This document shows positions 1 to 8,348 of a stretch of 23,264 nucleotides of DNA, in pieces. The stretch's first letter is position 1. Each line of letters starts with the position of its first letter. The notes under the pieces are model-generated. The model saw only the letters and a list, made by a program, of their open reading frames with translations. It did not search any database and had not been told where the DNA came from. A program made the translations under genes and the position numbers. The DNA is taken from positions 1-23,264 of the forward strand of contig JAGQUI010000008.1 of assembly GCA_020438595.1 (NCBI GenBank), in the 5' to 3' direction. The stretch is from Propionibacteriaceae bacterium. GTDB taxonomy: Bacteria > Actinomycetota > Actinomycetes > Propionibacteriales > Propionibacteriaceae.

Positions 1-200
1 GCCTGGTCGCGTCGATCCAGCTGCTGCTGGCCGCCGGCGTCTGGATCTGGGTGACCCAGGGGCAGGGCGTCGCCCCGGCAGAGGTAGGCGCCGCCGAGAT
101 GAGCGGGGTCGTCTCGCTCGCGCTCGGCGCCCTGCTGGCCAACATCGTGTCCGTCGTGCTGATGGTCATCGAGACGGCCAACTTCCGCCGGCGGGCGTGA
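1..200 (+). CDS. 3' end of a membrane protein (partial)
   Basis: The frame is open from the window edge to the TGA at 198-200, so only about the last 65 residues are visible. They contain two hydrophobic stretches: one around LLLAAGVWIWV, and a second, longer one rich in Ala, Leu and Val that ends near LMVIE. The tail is short and basic (NFRRRA), which suggests a cytoplasmic C-terminus after the last helix. The stop codon overlaps the GTG start of the K+ channel gene (GTGA at 197-200), implying translational coupling and a shared operon. The family cannot be named from this fragment. A channel-associated or general integral membrane protein is possible. Confidence 0.7.
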   Translation, partial: LVASIQLLLAAGVWIWVTQGQGVAPAEVGAAEMSGVVSLALGALLANIVSVVLMVIETANFRRRA

Positions 201-1927
201 CCATGGCGGGGCGCGCAGCGACCGAGGCGCGGCAACCGCGCTCAGCCCTGCGGCGGGCCCCTGTCGCCGTGCCCAGGGCGGACGCCTCCGCCGACGCCAT
301 CTTCATCCTGATGCGCCGGATGCGCGGTCCGCTGGTCGTGCTGATCAGCATCTTCGCCGTCGACGTGCTCGGGCTCACCCTGATGCCCGGCACCGACGCC
401 ACCGGCGCCGCGCACCACCTGACGATCTTCGACGCCTTTTACGTGATGAGCTACACCGCCACCACGATCGGCTTCGGCGAGCTCCCCTACCCCTTCTCCA
501 CCGCCCAGCGGATGTGGGTCACGTTCGCGATCTACAGCTCGGTGGTCGGCTGGGCGTACGCCCTGGGCACGCTGTTCGGCCTCTTCCAGGACCGGGCCTT
601 CCGCGACGCCGTCCGCCGGCAGCGGATCGGCCGGCAGGTGCGCCGGCTCAGCGAGCCGTTCCTGATCATCGCCGGGTACGGCCAGATGGGGCAGCACATC
701 GCCGAGCGGCTGGACGGGCTGGGCCGCCGGCTCGTCGTGATCGACTCCGACGAGCACGCCCTCGACCAGCTCGTCGGCGGCAAGCTGTCCATCGACGTCC
801 CGGGGGTGGACGGCGACGCCCGCGACCCGGCCACGCTCGGGCTGGCCGGGCTCGCCCACCCGTACTGCGAGGGCGTCCTGGCCACCACGCACGACGACTC
901 GGTGAACCTCGCGGTCGTGATGACCGTGCAGCTGCTCTGCCCGGAAGTCCCGGTGTACGCCCGCGTCAACGACCGGTCGATGGCGGCGGCGATGGACGAC
1001 TACGCCGTGGACGGCATCATCAACCCGTTCGACCGGTACGGGGAGTACCTGTCGCTGCGGCTGAACCGTCCGGCGACCCACCAGTTGGTGACCTGGCTGC
1101 TGGCGCCCTACAACACCCCGCTCGGGCCACGGCAGAAACCGCTGCCGCCCGGCCGCTGGGTGGTCGCGTGCGACGACCCGTTCGGTGCCGAGATCACCGC
1201 CGACCTCGAACGCAGCGGCGCCGAGGTGCAGGTGGTCGCCGCGGACGCCGAACTGCCCGATCTCGGTGGGGTCTCCGGCCTGGTCGCCGGGTCGGCGGAC
1301 GAGCACCGCAACCTCGCCATCGCCGCACGGGCCCGGCTGAGCGACCCGTCCACCTTCATCTCGGTGCGGGCGTGCTCGGAGGCCCTCACGCCGCTGCTGG
1401 ACTCGTTCGCGCCCGACAGCGTGTTCATCCCCGCCCGGCTGACCGCGGAGGAGGCGATCGCCCGGGTGGTCACGCCCGACTTCTGGACGTTCTTCGGGCA
1501 CGCGTTCGCGCAGAGCGAGGAGTGGTCGCAGGAACTGCTGGACCGGCTCGTCGAGCGGCAGGGTGAGGGGTCCCCGACGAGCAGCCGGATCACGATCGAG
1601 ACCGGCCAGGCTCCGGGCGTCCTGACCTGGCTGCGCCACCACGAACTGCGCCTCGGCGACCTGTTGCGCGACCCCGACGATCGTGACCACCCGCTCGGGC
1701 TGGTGGCGCTGATCCTCACCCGCGGCACCGACGACGAGTTCCTGCCCGACGACGACACGCTGCTTGCCGAGGGCGACGAGATCGTGGTCGCCGGCCACGA
1801 CGGGGCGATCGGGCGCCTCGACCACACCCTGTTCCACGCCGGCGCCGTCGAGTACGTCGCCACCGGCAACGTGGTGCCGGAGACCTGGATCTTCCGGCTG
1901 CTCAGCCCCCGCGTCCAGGACGTGTGA
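197..1927 (+). CDS. Two-TM potassium channel with tandem RCK (TrkA-N) domains
   Basis: The 576-residue protein begins with a cytoplasmic segment and a first membrane helix near residues 45-64. A pore loop carries TATTIGFGE (residues 87-95), a variant of the K+ selectivity filter TVGYG. A second helix follows near 105-130. A Rossmann nucleotide-binding motif comes next (IIAGYGQMG, residues 157-165), the start of an RCK/TrkA-N domain, and acidic VIDSDE lies at the end of the second beta strand. The remaining 350 residues fit a second RCK-like unit and a TrkA-C-like end (GDEIVVAGHDG). This describes a ligand-gated K+ channel of the inner membrane. The GTG at 197 was chosen because it overlaps the upstream stop. 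An ATG at 203 is the alternative. No link to the lanthipeptide locus is evident. Confidence 0.88.
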   Translation: MTMAGRAATEARQPRSALRRAPVAVPRADASADAIFILMRRMRGPLVVLISIFAVDVLGLTLMPGTDATGAAHHLTIFDAFYVMSYTATTIGFGELPYPFSTAQRMWVTFAIYSSVVGWAYALGTLFGLFQDRAFRDAVRRQRIGRQVRRLSEPFLIIAGYGQMGQHIAERLDGLGRRLVVIDSDEHALDQLVGGKLSIDVPGVDGDARDPATLGLAGLAHPYCEGVLATTHDDSVNLAVVMTVQLLCPEVPVYARVNDRSMAAAMDDYAVDGIINPFDRYGEYLSLRLNRPATHQLVTWLLAPYNTPLGPRQKPLPPGRWVVACDDPFGAEITADLERSGAEVQVVAADAELPDLGGVSGLVAGSADEHRNLAIAARARLSDPSTFISVRACSEALTPLLDSFAPDSVFIPARLTAEEAIARVVTPDFWTFFGHAFAQSEEWSQELLDRLVERQGEGSPTSSRITIETGQAPGVLTWLRHHELRLGDLLRDPDDRDHPLGLVALILTRGTDDEFLPDDDTLLAEGDEIVVAGHDGAIGRLDHTLFHAGAVEYVATGNVVPETWIFRLLSPRVQDV

Positions 1928-1928
1928 C

Positions 1929-2126
1929 GGACCAGGTTGGGGACGGTTCCTTACTCGGTCCACGGGGTACCGGACCACGTGGGGACGGTTCCGAACGGTC
2001 CGGCTTTTCCACAGTTTCAACCCCGAGAGGGTGCCCTGTGGAAAAGGTGGACCGAGTAAGGAACCGTCCCCAACTTGGTCCGGGGGCTGGGTGGACCGAG
2101 TAAGGAACCGTCCCCAACTCGGTCCA
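1929..2126. repeat. Nested palindromic cluster of four REP-like units
   Basis: Four short units occupy 1929-1961, 1970-2003, 2049-2081 and 2092-2126. Each is bounded by small inverted repeats (ggacc/ggtcc). The first two carry GGGGACGGTTCC and the last two its complement GGAACCGTCCCC, so the pairs face each other. A 27-nt stretch is identical in 1936-1962 (inverted), 2048-2074 and 2092-2118. Unit 4 alone forms a 10-bp stem (2092-2101 with 2117-2126). At the centre is a perfect 11-bp inverted repeat. The overall symmetry is about position 2025. This resembles a BIME/REP cluster or a small palindromic mobile element. It lies between the converging channel and rhodanese genes and may also terminate transcription. 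Confidence 0.85.
2004..2046. repeat. Central 11-bp inverted repeat of the REP cluster
   Basis: CTTTTCCACAG at 2004-2014 is repeated perfectly inverted at 2036-2046, with a 21-nt loop. It sits at the exact centre of the REP-like array. Each arm contains TTTTCCACA, one mismatch from the DnaA-box consensus TTATCCACA, but two isolated sites do not make an origin. Confidence 0.8.
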
Positions 2127-2130
2127 GGGG

Positions 2131-2517
2131 CTAGGCGGTCGGCTGGTCGATCGCGCCGCCGGCCGCGACCCAGTCCTTGAAGCCGCCGAGGTTGTACACC
2201 TCGTCGAAGCCGAGTTCCTTGAGGGCCTTGCCGCCCAGTGCCGAGCGTCCACCGGACGCGCAGTACACGATCACCGGGTGGTCCTTGCGGAACTGGGCGT
2301 CGTAGCCGGCCGCGAACGGGTCGGCCTTGAACTCCAGCAGCCCGCGGGAGACGTTGATCGCACCCGCGATCTTGCCCTCCTTCGCCACCTCGCCGGCGTC
2401 CCTCACGTCGACCACGAGGACGTCCCCGCGGGCGAGGATCTCCCGCGCCTGCGCCGGAGTGATCCGGGGTACGACGGCGTCGGCCGCCTCGACCATCTGC
2501 TTGACTGTCACGCTCAT
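2131..2517 (-). CDS. Single-domain rhodanese-like sulfurtransferase
   Basis: The 128-residue protein is one complete rhodanese domain. VVDVRDAGEVAKEGKIAGAIN (about residues 35-55) is the CH2A-like segment. The active-site loop is VYCASGGRS with catalytic Cys86, the position that carries a persulfide in this family. NLGGFKDWVAAGG near the end is the typical CH2B-like segment. There is no signal peptide, so it should act in the cytoplasm in sulfur transfer or thiol detoxification. The loop length (six residues, CASGGR) fits sulfur-handling rhodaneses rather than Cdc25-like phosphatases. The ATG at 2517 is preceded by AAAGGAG at a usable distance. The stop is five bases from the REP cluster. It is probably a housekeeping neighbour. 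Confidence 0.92.
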   Translation of the reverse strand: MSVTVKQMVEAADAVVPRITPAQAREILARGDVLVVDVRDAGEVAKEGKIAGAINVSRGLLEFKADPFAAGYDAQFRKDHPVIVYCASGGRSALGGKALKELGFDEVYNLGGFKDWVAAGGAIDQPTA

Positions 2518-2686
2518 CTCTGCCGTCTCCTTTGACCACGTTTCAGAGCAATTCCAGCCTAACCGCGGACGGACGGCGGCGGGCCCGAACCCGTCCGGTC
2601 ACGAAGTCTGGCCGTTCGGCAATGGTCGGCGGTGGGTGGTGGTCGTGTACTGGTCCGGACAGCACCCCACCTTCGGAAGGATCGCC

Positions 2687-4291
2687 ATGCCCGGCACCCT
2701 GCGAAGGGCCGCGACGGCCCTCGCCCTCCTGCTCAGCCTGATCGTGCTCCCCACCGTTCCGGCCGAGGCCGCCGACGCCACCACAGCCCGCGAGCGGGCA
2801 CGGGTGGACCGCGTCCCCACGCCCCACCTCGACTGGGAGCCCTGTGACCAGGGCCAGTGCGCCCGCGTCCGGCTCCCGCTCGACTACGACGAACCGGCCG
2901 GCGCGACCGTCGAGGTCGCGCTGGCCCGGGTGCCCGCCCGGAAGCCGTCGGAGCGGATCGGCAGCCTGTTCCTCAACCCCGGTGGCCCCGGCGCGTCGGC
3001 CACGGACTTCCTGCAGCGCGCCCAGGCCTGGCTGGGCCCGGACGTGCTCGACCGCTTCGACCTGGTCGGCATGGACCCGCGCGGCACCAACGACAGCACC
3101 AACACCCGCTGCTTCGCCGATCCGGGCGACCTGGACCGGGTCACCGGAACCCTCGCCGGCATGGTGTTCCCCCTCACCCGGGCCGAGGAGGCGACCTTCA
3201 TCGATGCCGCCAGCACGCTCTCGGCGGCCTGCTCGGGGTACGGCCGCGAGCTCTCGTCGGCCGTCTCGACCGCGGAAGTGGCCCGGGACATGGACGTGGT
3301 GCGCCGCGCGGTCGGCGACGACAAGCTCAGCTACCTCGGCTTCTCCTACGGCACCTACCTGGGTCAGGTGTACGCCAACATGTTCCCCGACCGGGTCCGC
3401 GCGATCGCCATCGACGGGGTCATCAACCCGTTGCAGTGGGTCGGCACACCGGGCACCGCGCAGTTCCCGATGAGCCTGCGGATGGAGTCCGCCGAGGCCA
3501 GTTCCGCAGCCCTGGCCGGCCTGCTCCGCCGCTGCGCGGACGCCGGCTCGGCCTGCCCCCTCGCGCACCCGCGCGCCGACTTCGCCGACGTCGCCGCCCG
3601 GCTGCGCGCCGAGCCGCTCGTTCTGGAGGACCCCGACGCCGGCACCTACGAGCTGACCTACCAGCAGTTCATCAGCACCGTGCTGTACCTGCTCTACACC
3701 GAGGACGGGGTCGAGGCCGTGCCCGTGCTCGTCGCCACGGTCGCACAGCTGCAGGGCGACTCGCTCACCTCGTCCCGACGGCGCAGCCTGTCCGCCGCCT
3801 ACCACCGCACCGCGGCCCTCGCCGTGGGACAGGAACGCGCCTACGCCAACGACCTCGAAGTCGTGCCCTCGGTGATGTGCAGCGACAGCCGCAACCCGGC
3901 CAGACCGTCCACCTGGTCCCGGCTCGCCCGGCTCGCCGACGCCCGCGCGCCCTACTTCGGCCGGAGCTGGTTGTGGGGCTCGGTCTCCTGCGCCGACCGG
4001 ATCTGGAACGCCGACGACGAGGACGCCTGGAGCGGCCCGTTCGACCGCTGGACCAGTGCGCCCGTGCTCGTGGTCGGCAACGTCCACGACCCGGCCACCA
4101 ACTACGCCGGCGCGCGGGCGGTCTCCCGGCTGCTGCCCAACAGCCGCCTGCTCAGCAGCAACAACTGGGGGCACACGGCCTACGGCGTCTCGGGGTGCGC
4201 GACGGCCCACGTGGACGCCTACCTGGTCGAGGGAACGCTGCCCGCACCCGGCACGGTCTGCACCGACGGACGCCAGCCCTTCGCGGGCTGA
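2687..4291 (+). CDS. Secreted TAP-like alpha/beta-hydrolase (S33 tripeptidyl aminopeptidase type)
   Basis: The ATG at 2687 was chosen over upstream in-frame codons because GGAAGG lies at 2675-2680 and the protein then opens with a signal peptide: basic RR, a Leu-rich core, then PAEAADA, with cleavage after about residue 28. The 534-residue protein has the oxyanion-loop motif LNPGGPGAS (about 96-104), the nucleophile elbow LGFSYG (Ser220), an acid in GNVHDP (about Asp468), and His in NNWGHTAYG (about His496). It ends with the TAP-like C-terminal domain. Streptomyces relatives remove tripeptides from exported proteins. Convergent with the prolyl oligopeptidase gene (gap 20 bp), it could trim residual leader residues outside the cell, but that role is inferred only from location. 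Confidence 0.9.
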   Translation: MPGTLRRAATALALLLSLIVLPTVPAEAADATTARERARVDRVPTPHLDWEPCDQGQCARVRLPLDYDEPAGATVEVALARVPARKPSERIGSLFLNPGGPGASATDFLQRAQAWLGPDVLDRFDLVGMDPRGTNDSTNTRCFADPGDLDRVTGTLAGMVFPLTRAEEATFIDAASTLSAACSGYGRELSSAVSTAEVARDMDVVRRAVGDDKLSYLGFSYGTYLGQVYANMFPDRVRAIAIDGVINPLQWVGTPGTAQFPMSLRMESAEASSAALAGLLRRCADAGSACPLAHPRADFADVAARLRAEPLVLEDPDAGTYELTYQQFISTVLYLLYTEDGVEAVPVLVATVAQLQGDSLTSSRRRSLSAAYHRTAALAVGQERAYANDLEVVPSVMCSDSRNPARPSTWSRLARLADARAPYFGRSWLWGSVSCADRIWNADDEDAWSGPFDRWTSAPVLVVGNVHDPATNYAGARAVSRLLPNSRLLSSNNWGHTAYGVSGCATAHVDAYLVEGTLPAPGTVCTDGRQPFAG

Positions 4292-4294
4292 GTC

Positions 4295-4331
4295 GGAACC
4301 GGGGCGGCGGCTCAGGCCGCCGCCCCGTTCC
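4295..4331. terminator. Bidirectional hairpin between convergent peptidase genes
   Basis: GGGGCGGCGGC (4301-4311) pairs perfectly with GCCGCCGCCCC (4316-4326) across a TCAG loop. GGAAC/GTTCC outside extends the stem with one bulged C at 4300. The loop contains the reverse-strand stop codon of the prolyl oligopeptidase. There is no T-tract on either side, which is common in high-GC terminators. Confidence 0.7.
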
Positions 4332-6270
4332 TGCGCCGGCGCTCCAGCGCGGCGCTCACCCAGTCGACCAGGGCGGTCCTGGGCATCCCGGCTCCCCAAC
4401 AGTCATGGGCCCCGTTCGGGTCGAACCAGAGCTCGGCGGGACCTCCGACGGCCCGGTAGCGCAGGAACCACTTCAGGCCCTGCCGCGGGTTCACCCGGAC
4501 GTCCCGGCCGGACACCACCACGAGGGCCTCCGCCCCCCGGGAGACCAGGAGGTTGTCCACCGGCGAGATCCGCTCCAACGTCACCCGGTCGTTCGGGTTG
4601 CCGACGGGGTCGCCCCACTCGTCCTGGTCGCTCGCGCGGGTGAGTGTGTCGCCCCGGACGAGGCTGGTCAACGGGTCGACGAAGCCGTTCACGATCACGC
4701 AGACATCCACGTCCCCGGGTCGGGTGTTCAGGGTCGTCGCGGCCAGGAAACCTCCAGCCGACGCGCCCAGCGTGACCAGCTCGGTGGCGCGCACCTGCAG
4801 GCACGAGTTCCGCAGGTGGTCGATCGCGGCCGCCGCGTCGGCGACCGACCGGTCGCGCTTCGCCTTGGTACCGGCGAGGTGCCGGCGCTCGGGACCACCG
4901 CCACGCACGTGCGGCGTCGCGACGGCGAAGCCGCGATCGAGCCAGTGCCGCAGGCCGGGGTCGCTGTCCAGGTCCAGGTCGAGGCCGTAGGCGCCGTACA
5001 GCATCACGACGACGGGGCCCACGAACGCGTCCCCCGTGGAAGCCGGCCAGCGCAGGTCCATCTCGATCTCATAGCCGTCGTCCGACGGGTAGCGCACGCG
5101 CGCCCCCCTGGCCAGCCGGGATGCGCGCCGCGCGACCTCGCCGGGTTCGTTGCGGACGTCCCCCTCGTTGGCGAAGTACCACACGAACGGCGGGATCCCT
5201 CCGCTGAGCTCTGTGGCGGCGAAACCGATGGACGGGGTGACCTGGTTGCTCCTCAGGTCGAACAGCCCCGGCGCGCTGAGCAGCGGCTCGCGTCCGGAGG
5301 AGAAGCCCTCGATGCCGACCCGGTGCAGGGCCTCCTCGCCGTCCCGGCTCACCCGGACCACCGCGTAGCCGGTGCCGGAGGCGATCTCGCGGGCGGTGCC
5401 GACACCGGTCGCACACGCCCAGCTCCGCAGGATCTCGCCGTCGGAGAGGATGCTCGCCTGGAGCGTCCAGGAACCGTCCCCGTTGAACAGCTGCACCAGC
5501 ACGGGCTCGCCGTCGAGCAGCGCGACGTCGAACAGGTTCGCCTCGTTGGGGCTACCGGGCACGCTGATCGGCCGGGGCGGATCGCTCTCCACGTCGACGA
5601 GGTCCCAGACCCGCTCGGACCGGATCCCTCGGCTCAGCCGCAGGAACCGCCGCACCGAGCACGGCTTGATCGCCAGCCCGCCGTTCGCCGACGCGGCCAC
5701 GACGAGTCGCGACCCGGCGAACTCGTCGGCATCCGCCCTCGCGAGCACCGCCCGCTGGCCGCCGGCGACCTCCCGGTCGGGTTCGACGAAGGCGATCCGG
5801 TCACCGTGGCCGGCGAGCGCGACGTCGGGATAGACCCCGTTCAGCAACAGCCTGCGGTTCGGCCGGGTCGGGCCCGCGTCGTAGAGCAGGGCGACGTAGG
5901 CCTCGCGCTCGGGACGTCGCATCACGCTCACCCAGCGCGTCCCGCTGCCGTCGATGTCGGCCCGGGTCGTCATCCAGCCGTTCAGGTCCTCGGCGTCGTC
6001 GTCGAGCCGGATCGGGCGCTGCCCGTCGGACTGGTGGGGGTAGCGTGCGTCCGGGATGAAGCTGCCCCAGATGCGACCGTCGGCGTCGCCGTCCAGCCGG
6101 AGCCAGGTGTCGCCGATCGGCACCAGCTGGTAGGTGGGCTGGTCGGGGTCGGCCTCCGCCCCGGCGTGGCCCGGATCGCCGTCCACCGCCCGGCCGTGCC
6201 GGCCCAGTTCCGCGAGCAGGCCCTCATCGTCGAGGTCGTCGACCCAGCCTGCGTCCCCGGCCACTTCCAC
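4312..6270 (-). CDS. Prolyl oligopeptidase (S9A), probable lanthipeptide leader peptidase
   Basis: The 652-residue protein has a long N-terminal region (about 1-390) fitting the beta-propeller of prolyl oligopeptidases, then an alpha/beta-hydrolase domain. ATPHVRGGGPERRH (about 451-464) is the family segment before the nucleophile. LGASAGG holds Ser504, SGRDVRV Asp590 and NGAHDCWG His622, a complete triad. No signal peptide is present, so it is cytoplasmic. The GTG at 6270 has AGGAGGT immediately upstream, overlapping the stop of the ABC exporter, so the two genes are co-transcribed. FlaP in class III flavipeptin maturation belongs to this family and removes the leader after proline. All five precursors here have a proline at one fixed distance from the core, which supports this role. 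Confidence 0.9.
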   Translation of the reverse strand: MEVAGDAGWVDDLDDEGLLAELGRHGRAVDGDPGHAGAEADPDQPTYQLVPIGDTWLRLDGDADGRIWGSFIPDARYPHQSDGQRPIRLDDDAEDLNGWMTTRADIDGSGTRWVSVMRRPEREAYVALLYDAGPTRPNRRLLLNGVYPDVALAGHGDRIAFVEPDREVAGGQRAVLARADADEFAGSRLVVAASANGGLAIKPCSVRRFLRLSRGIRSERVWDLVDVESDPPRPISVPGSPNEANLFDVALLDGEPVLVQLFNGDGSWTLQASILSDGEILRSWACATGVGTAREIASGTGYAVVRVSRDGEEALHRVGIEGFSSGREPLLSAPGLFDLRSNQVTPSIGFAATELSGGIPPFVWYFANEGDVRNEPGEVARRASRLARGARVRYPSDDGYEIEMDLRWPASTGDAFVGPVVVMLYGAYGLDLDLDSDPGLRHWLDRGFAVATPHVRGGGPERRHLAGTKAKRDRSVADAAAAIDHLRNSCLQVRATELVTLGASAGGFLAATTLNTRPGDVDVCVIVNGFVDPLTSLVRGDTLTRASDQDEWGDPVGNPNDRVTLERISPVDNLLVSRGAEALVVVSGRDVRVNPRQGLKWFLRYRAVGGPAELWFDPNGAHDCWGAGMPRTALVDWVSAALERRRRNGAAA

Positions 6271-6279
6271 GTCGACCTC

Positions 6280-8136
6280 CTAGTGCGCGATCAGGGAACG
6301 GAACAACGACGAACGGGCGGCGACCTCCGCCGGGTGGCCCGCTTCGACGAGCCGGCCGTGGTCCATCACCAGCACCTGGTCCGCGGCGTCGGTGAAGAAC
6401 CTGCCGTGCCCGGCCTGGACCGTCGTGATGCCGTCCGTCGAGGAGCGGATCAGCTCCATGATCTGGTCGCGGTTCAGGGCGTCGAGGCCCGAGGTGATCT
6501 CGTCCAGCAGCAGCAGCCGCGGGCGGCCCAGCATCGTCCGGGCGATCGCGAGGCGTTGCCGCTCGCCACCGGAGAAGGCGTAGGCCGACTCGCCGACCGG
6601 CGCGTCCAGCCCGTCCGCCCGCTCGCGCATCGTGGCCAGCAGCCCGACCCGCTCAAGCATCTCCCAGCACTCGGCGTCGGTGATGTCGTTGCGCCCGAGC
6701 AGCAGGTTGTCCCGGACGGTGCCCGCGAACAGCGGGCAGGCCTGCTCGATGTAGCCCACCTGGCTGCGGTAGGTGTCCTCGTCGCGAGACTCCAGCGGGA
6801 TGCCGTCCAGGAGCACAAGCCCGTTGGTCGGGCTGAGGAAGCGTTCCAGCAGCGCGAGGATGGTCGACTTGCCCGAACCGGACGTGCCGGCGAGCGCGAC
6901 CCAGGAACCGCGGGTGATGTCGAAGGACACGTCGGAGATCGCGTACTCGCGGGCGCCGGAGCCGCCCCGGGCGTACCGCACCGAGACGTTCCGGAAGCTG
7001 ATGTCGCCGCCCACGACGTCGGGGTCGACCGGTGGCCGCTGCTCCCACTCGGCCAGGTCCGGGACGCGGAGTTCGGCGGTGAGCGCGGCCAGGTCGCGGG
7101 GCACGACCCGCGTCACCTCCCGCAGTTCGACCATGCGCCGGAGGGCCCCGAGGGTCTCCGCCATCAGCATCACCGTCTCGGTGGAGCCCGCGATCGGGCC
7201 GATCAGCATCAGGGTGTACATGAAGAAGGCCACCAGAGCGTCCACGGCGAGCGCCCCGGACTGGACCCGGAGGAAGGCGATCAGGACGATGGCCAGCATG
7301 GTGCCCTGGACGAGGCCCTGCACGAGCGGCTCCATCACCGCCCGCGCCTTGGCCGAGCGATCGGACGCGTCCTGCAACCGCTGGCTGGTCCGGCTGAGCC
7401 GGCCCACCGCGAACCGGTCCGCAACGAACGCCCGGATGGTCAGGATCGAGTCCAGCGCCCGGGTGATCTCGGCGACGTAGGCCCCCTGCGCCTCCTGCCT
7501 CTCGAAGGAGACCCCGGTGAGGCGGCTGGAGGAGAACATGATCGCCAGCAGGGCCAGCAGGCACAGGGCCACCGCCGACACGGTGAGCACCGGGTCGATC
7601 CTCAGCATCTGCACCAGCGAACCGCCGACGAGCACGATGTTGCCCAGGGCCTGGATCGGCCCGTTCGTGAAGACCTCGCCCATCTTCTCGGAGTCGATCG
7701 AGCAGCGTGCCACCAGGTCGGCGGTCGGGTGATCGACCAGCTTCTCCGCGGGAACCCGCAGGGCGATGGACGCCGACTCGTCCCGAAACCGCCGGACCAG
7801 CCGGTTCCCGGCGTAGGACACCACCAGGTTCACCCCGGCGGAGATGAGGGAGCCCACCACCGCGGCGGCGACCAGGAGCCCCCCGGTCCGCACGACGAGC
7901 CCGAAGTCGAGCGCCTGCAGCGCACCCACCAGGCTCCCGGTCAGGGCCGGTTGCGCCAGCGAGGCGAGCGAGGCCAGCACCGTCCCGGTGAAGGCGACGA
8001 CCATCGCCCGGCGGTCCGAGGCGAGGATCCGGCCCAACCGGCGCAATTGGCCGGACGGCGGGTCGGCGAGGAGGCGGCCGATCGGCTCGGCGCGCACGGC
8101 GCCGTCGACCGGGACGTCCGTCAGTTGCGAGGGCAT
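6280..8136 (-). CDS. ABC exporter (TMD-NBD half-transporter), probable lanthipeptide exporter
   Basis: The 618-residue protein has a six-helix transmembrane domain (about residues 40-325) and an ABC ATPase domain (about 378-618). The ATPase shows Walker A GTSGSGKST (417-425), Q-loop EQACPLF (Gln465), signature FSGGERQR (521-528), Walker B LLLLDE (541-546) and a switch histidine in QAGHGR. The family forms homodimers in the membrane. There is no N-terminal C39 peptidase domain, so the leader must be removed by another enzyme, plausibly the prolyl oligopeptidase whose SD overlaps this stop codon. The gene follows a precursor gene and two hairpins. Its own ribosome site is weak (AAAGG about 10 bases upstream). 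Export of modified peptide is inferred from context. Confidence 0.92.
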   Translation of the reverse strand: MPSQLTDVPVDGAVRAEPIGRLLADPPSGQLRRLGRILASDRRAMVVAFTGTVLASLASLAQPALTGSLVGALQALDFGLVVRTGGLLVAAAVVGSLISAGVNLVVSYAGNRLVRRFRDESASIALRVPAEKLVDHPTADLVARCSIDSEKMGEVFTNGPIQALGNIVLVGGSLVQMLRIDPVLTVSAVALCLLALLAIMFSSSRLTGVSFERQEAQGAYVAEITRALDSILTIRAFVADRFAVGRLSRTSQRLQDASDRSAKARAVMEPLVQGLVQGTMLAIVLIAFLRVQSGALAVDALVAFFMYTLMLIGPIAGSTETVMLMAETLGALRRMVELREVTRVVPRDLAALTAELRVPDLAEWEQRPPVDPDVVGGDISFRNVSVRYARGGSGAREYAISDVSFDITRGSWVALAGTSGSGKSTILALLERFLSPTNGLVLLDGIPLESRDEDTYRSQVGYIEQACPLFAGTVRDNLLLGRNDITDAECWEMLERVGLLATMRERADGLDAPVGESAYAFSGGERQRLAIARTMLGRPRLLLLDEITSGLDALNRDQIMELIRSSTDGITTVQAGHGRFFTDAADQVLVMDHGRLVEAGHPAEVAARSSLFRSLIAH

Positions 8137-8218
8137 CGGCGAATCGCCTTTCTACTTCGTCGGCTGCGCGCGCCCGAGGGTTCACCAACGGATGGGCGCG
8201 TGGCAGAATGGGGTCGTT

Positions 8219-8267
8219 CAGGGAGACCGGATCAATCGGATAGGCGCCGATTGATTCGGGCTCCCTG
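8219..8267. terminator. Long hairpin between the fifth precursor and the exporter
   Basis: Arms 8219-8239 and 8247-8267 are 21 nt each with two mismatches and a 7-nt loop. The hairpin lies downstream of the precursor stop (8349) and upstream of the exporter start (8136) on the transcribed minus strand. No U-tract follows. It could be an attenuator that lets a minority of transcripts reach the exporter, or an mRNA-stabilising element. Confidence 0.65.
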
Positions 8268-8275
8268 AGTGGTTT

Positions 8276-8293
8276 CCCCGGACGATTCCGGGG
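8276..8293. terminator. Short GC hairpin preceding the long hairpin
   Basis: CCCCGGA (8276-8282) pairs perfectly with TCCGGGG (8287-8293) around a CGAT loop. It is nine bases from the longer hairpin, giving two tandem stem-loops after the precursor gene. Confidence 0.55.
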
Positions 8294-8348
8294 GGTACGG
8301 CCACTCCGGGCCGCCGCGGGTTCGACGGGCGGTACGCCCCGTCGGAGT

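Noticed and set aside
1929..2126. CRISPR array
   Set aside because: Repeats are inverted as well as direct, spacing is irregular and there are only three to four units; no cas genes are present. A REP-like cluster explains it better.
6280..8136. Bifunctional peptidase-exporter (LanT with C39 domain)
   Set aside because: The N-terminus begins with the transmembrane domain after about 40 residues. There is no room for, or motif of, a C39 Cys peptidase.
2857..8268. Very long plus-strand open frame across the peptidase and ABC genes
   Set aside because: It is an antisense or out-of-frame shadow of GC-rich genes. It is made mostly of Arg, Pro and Gly, has no domains, and conflicts with motif-verified genes.
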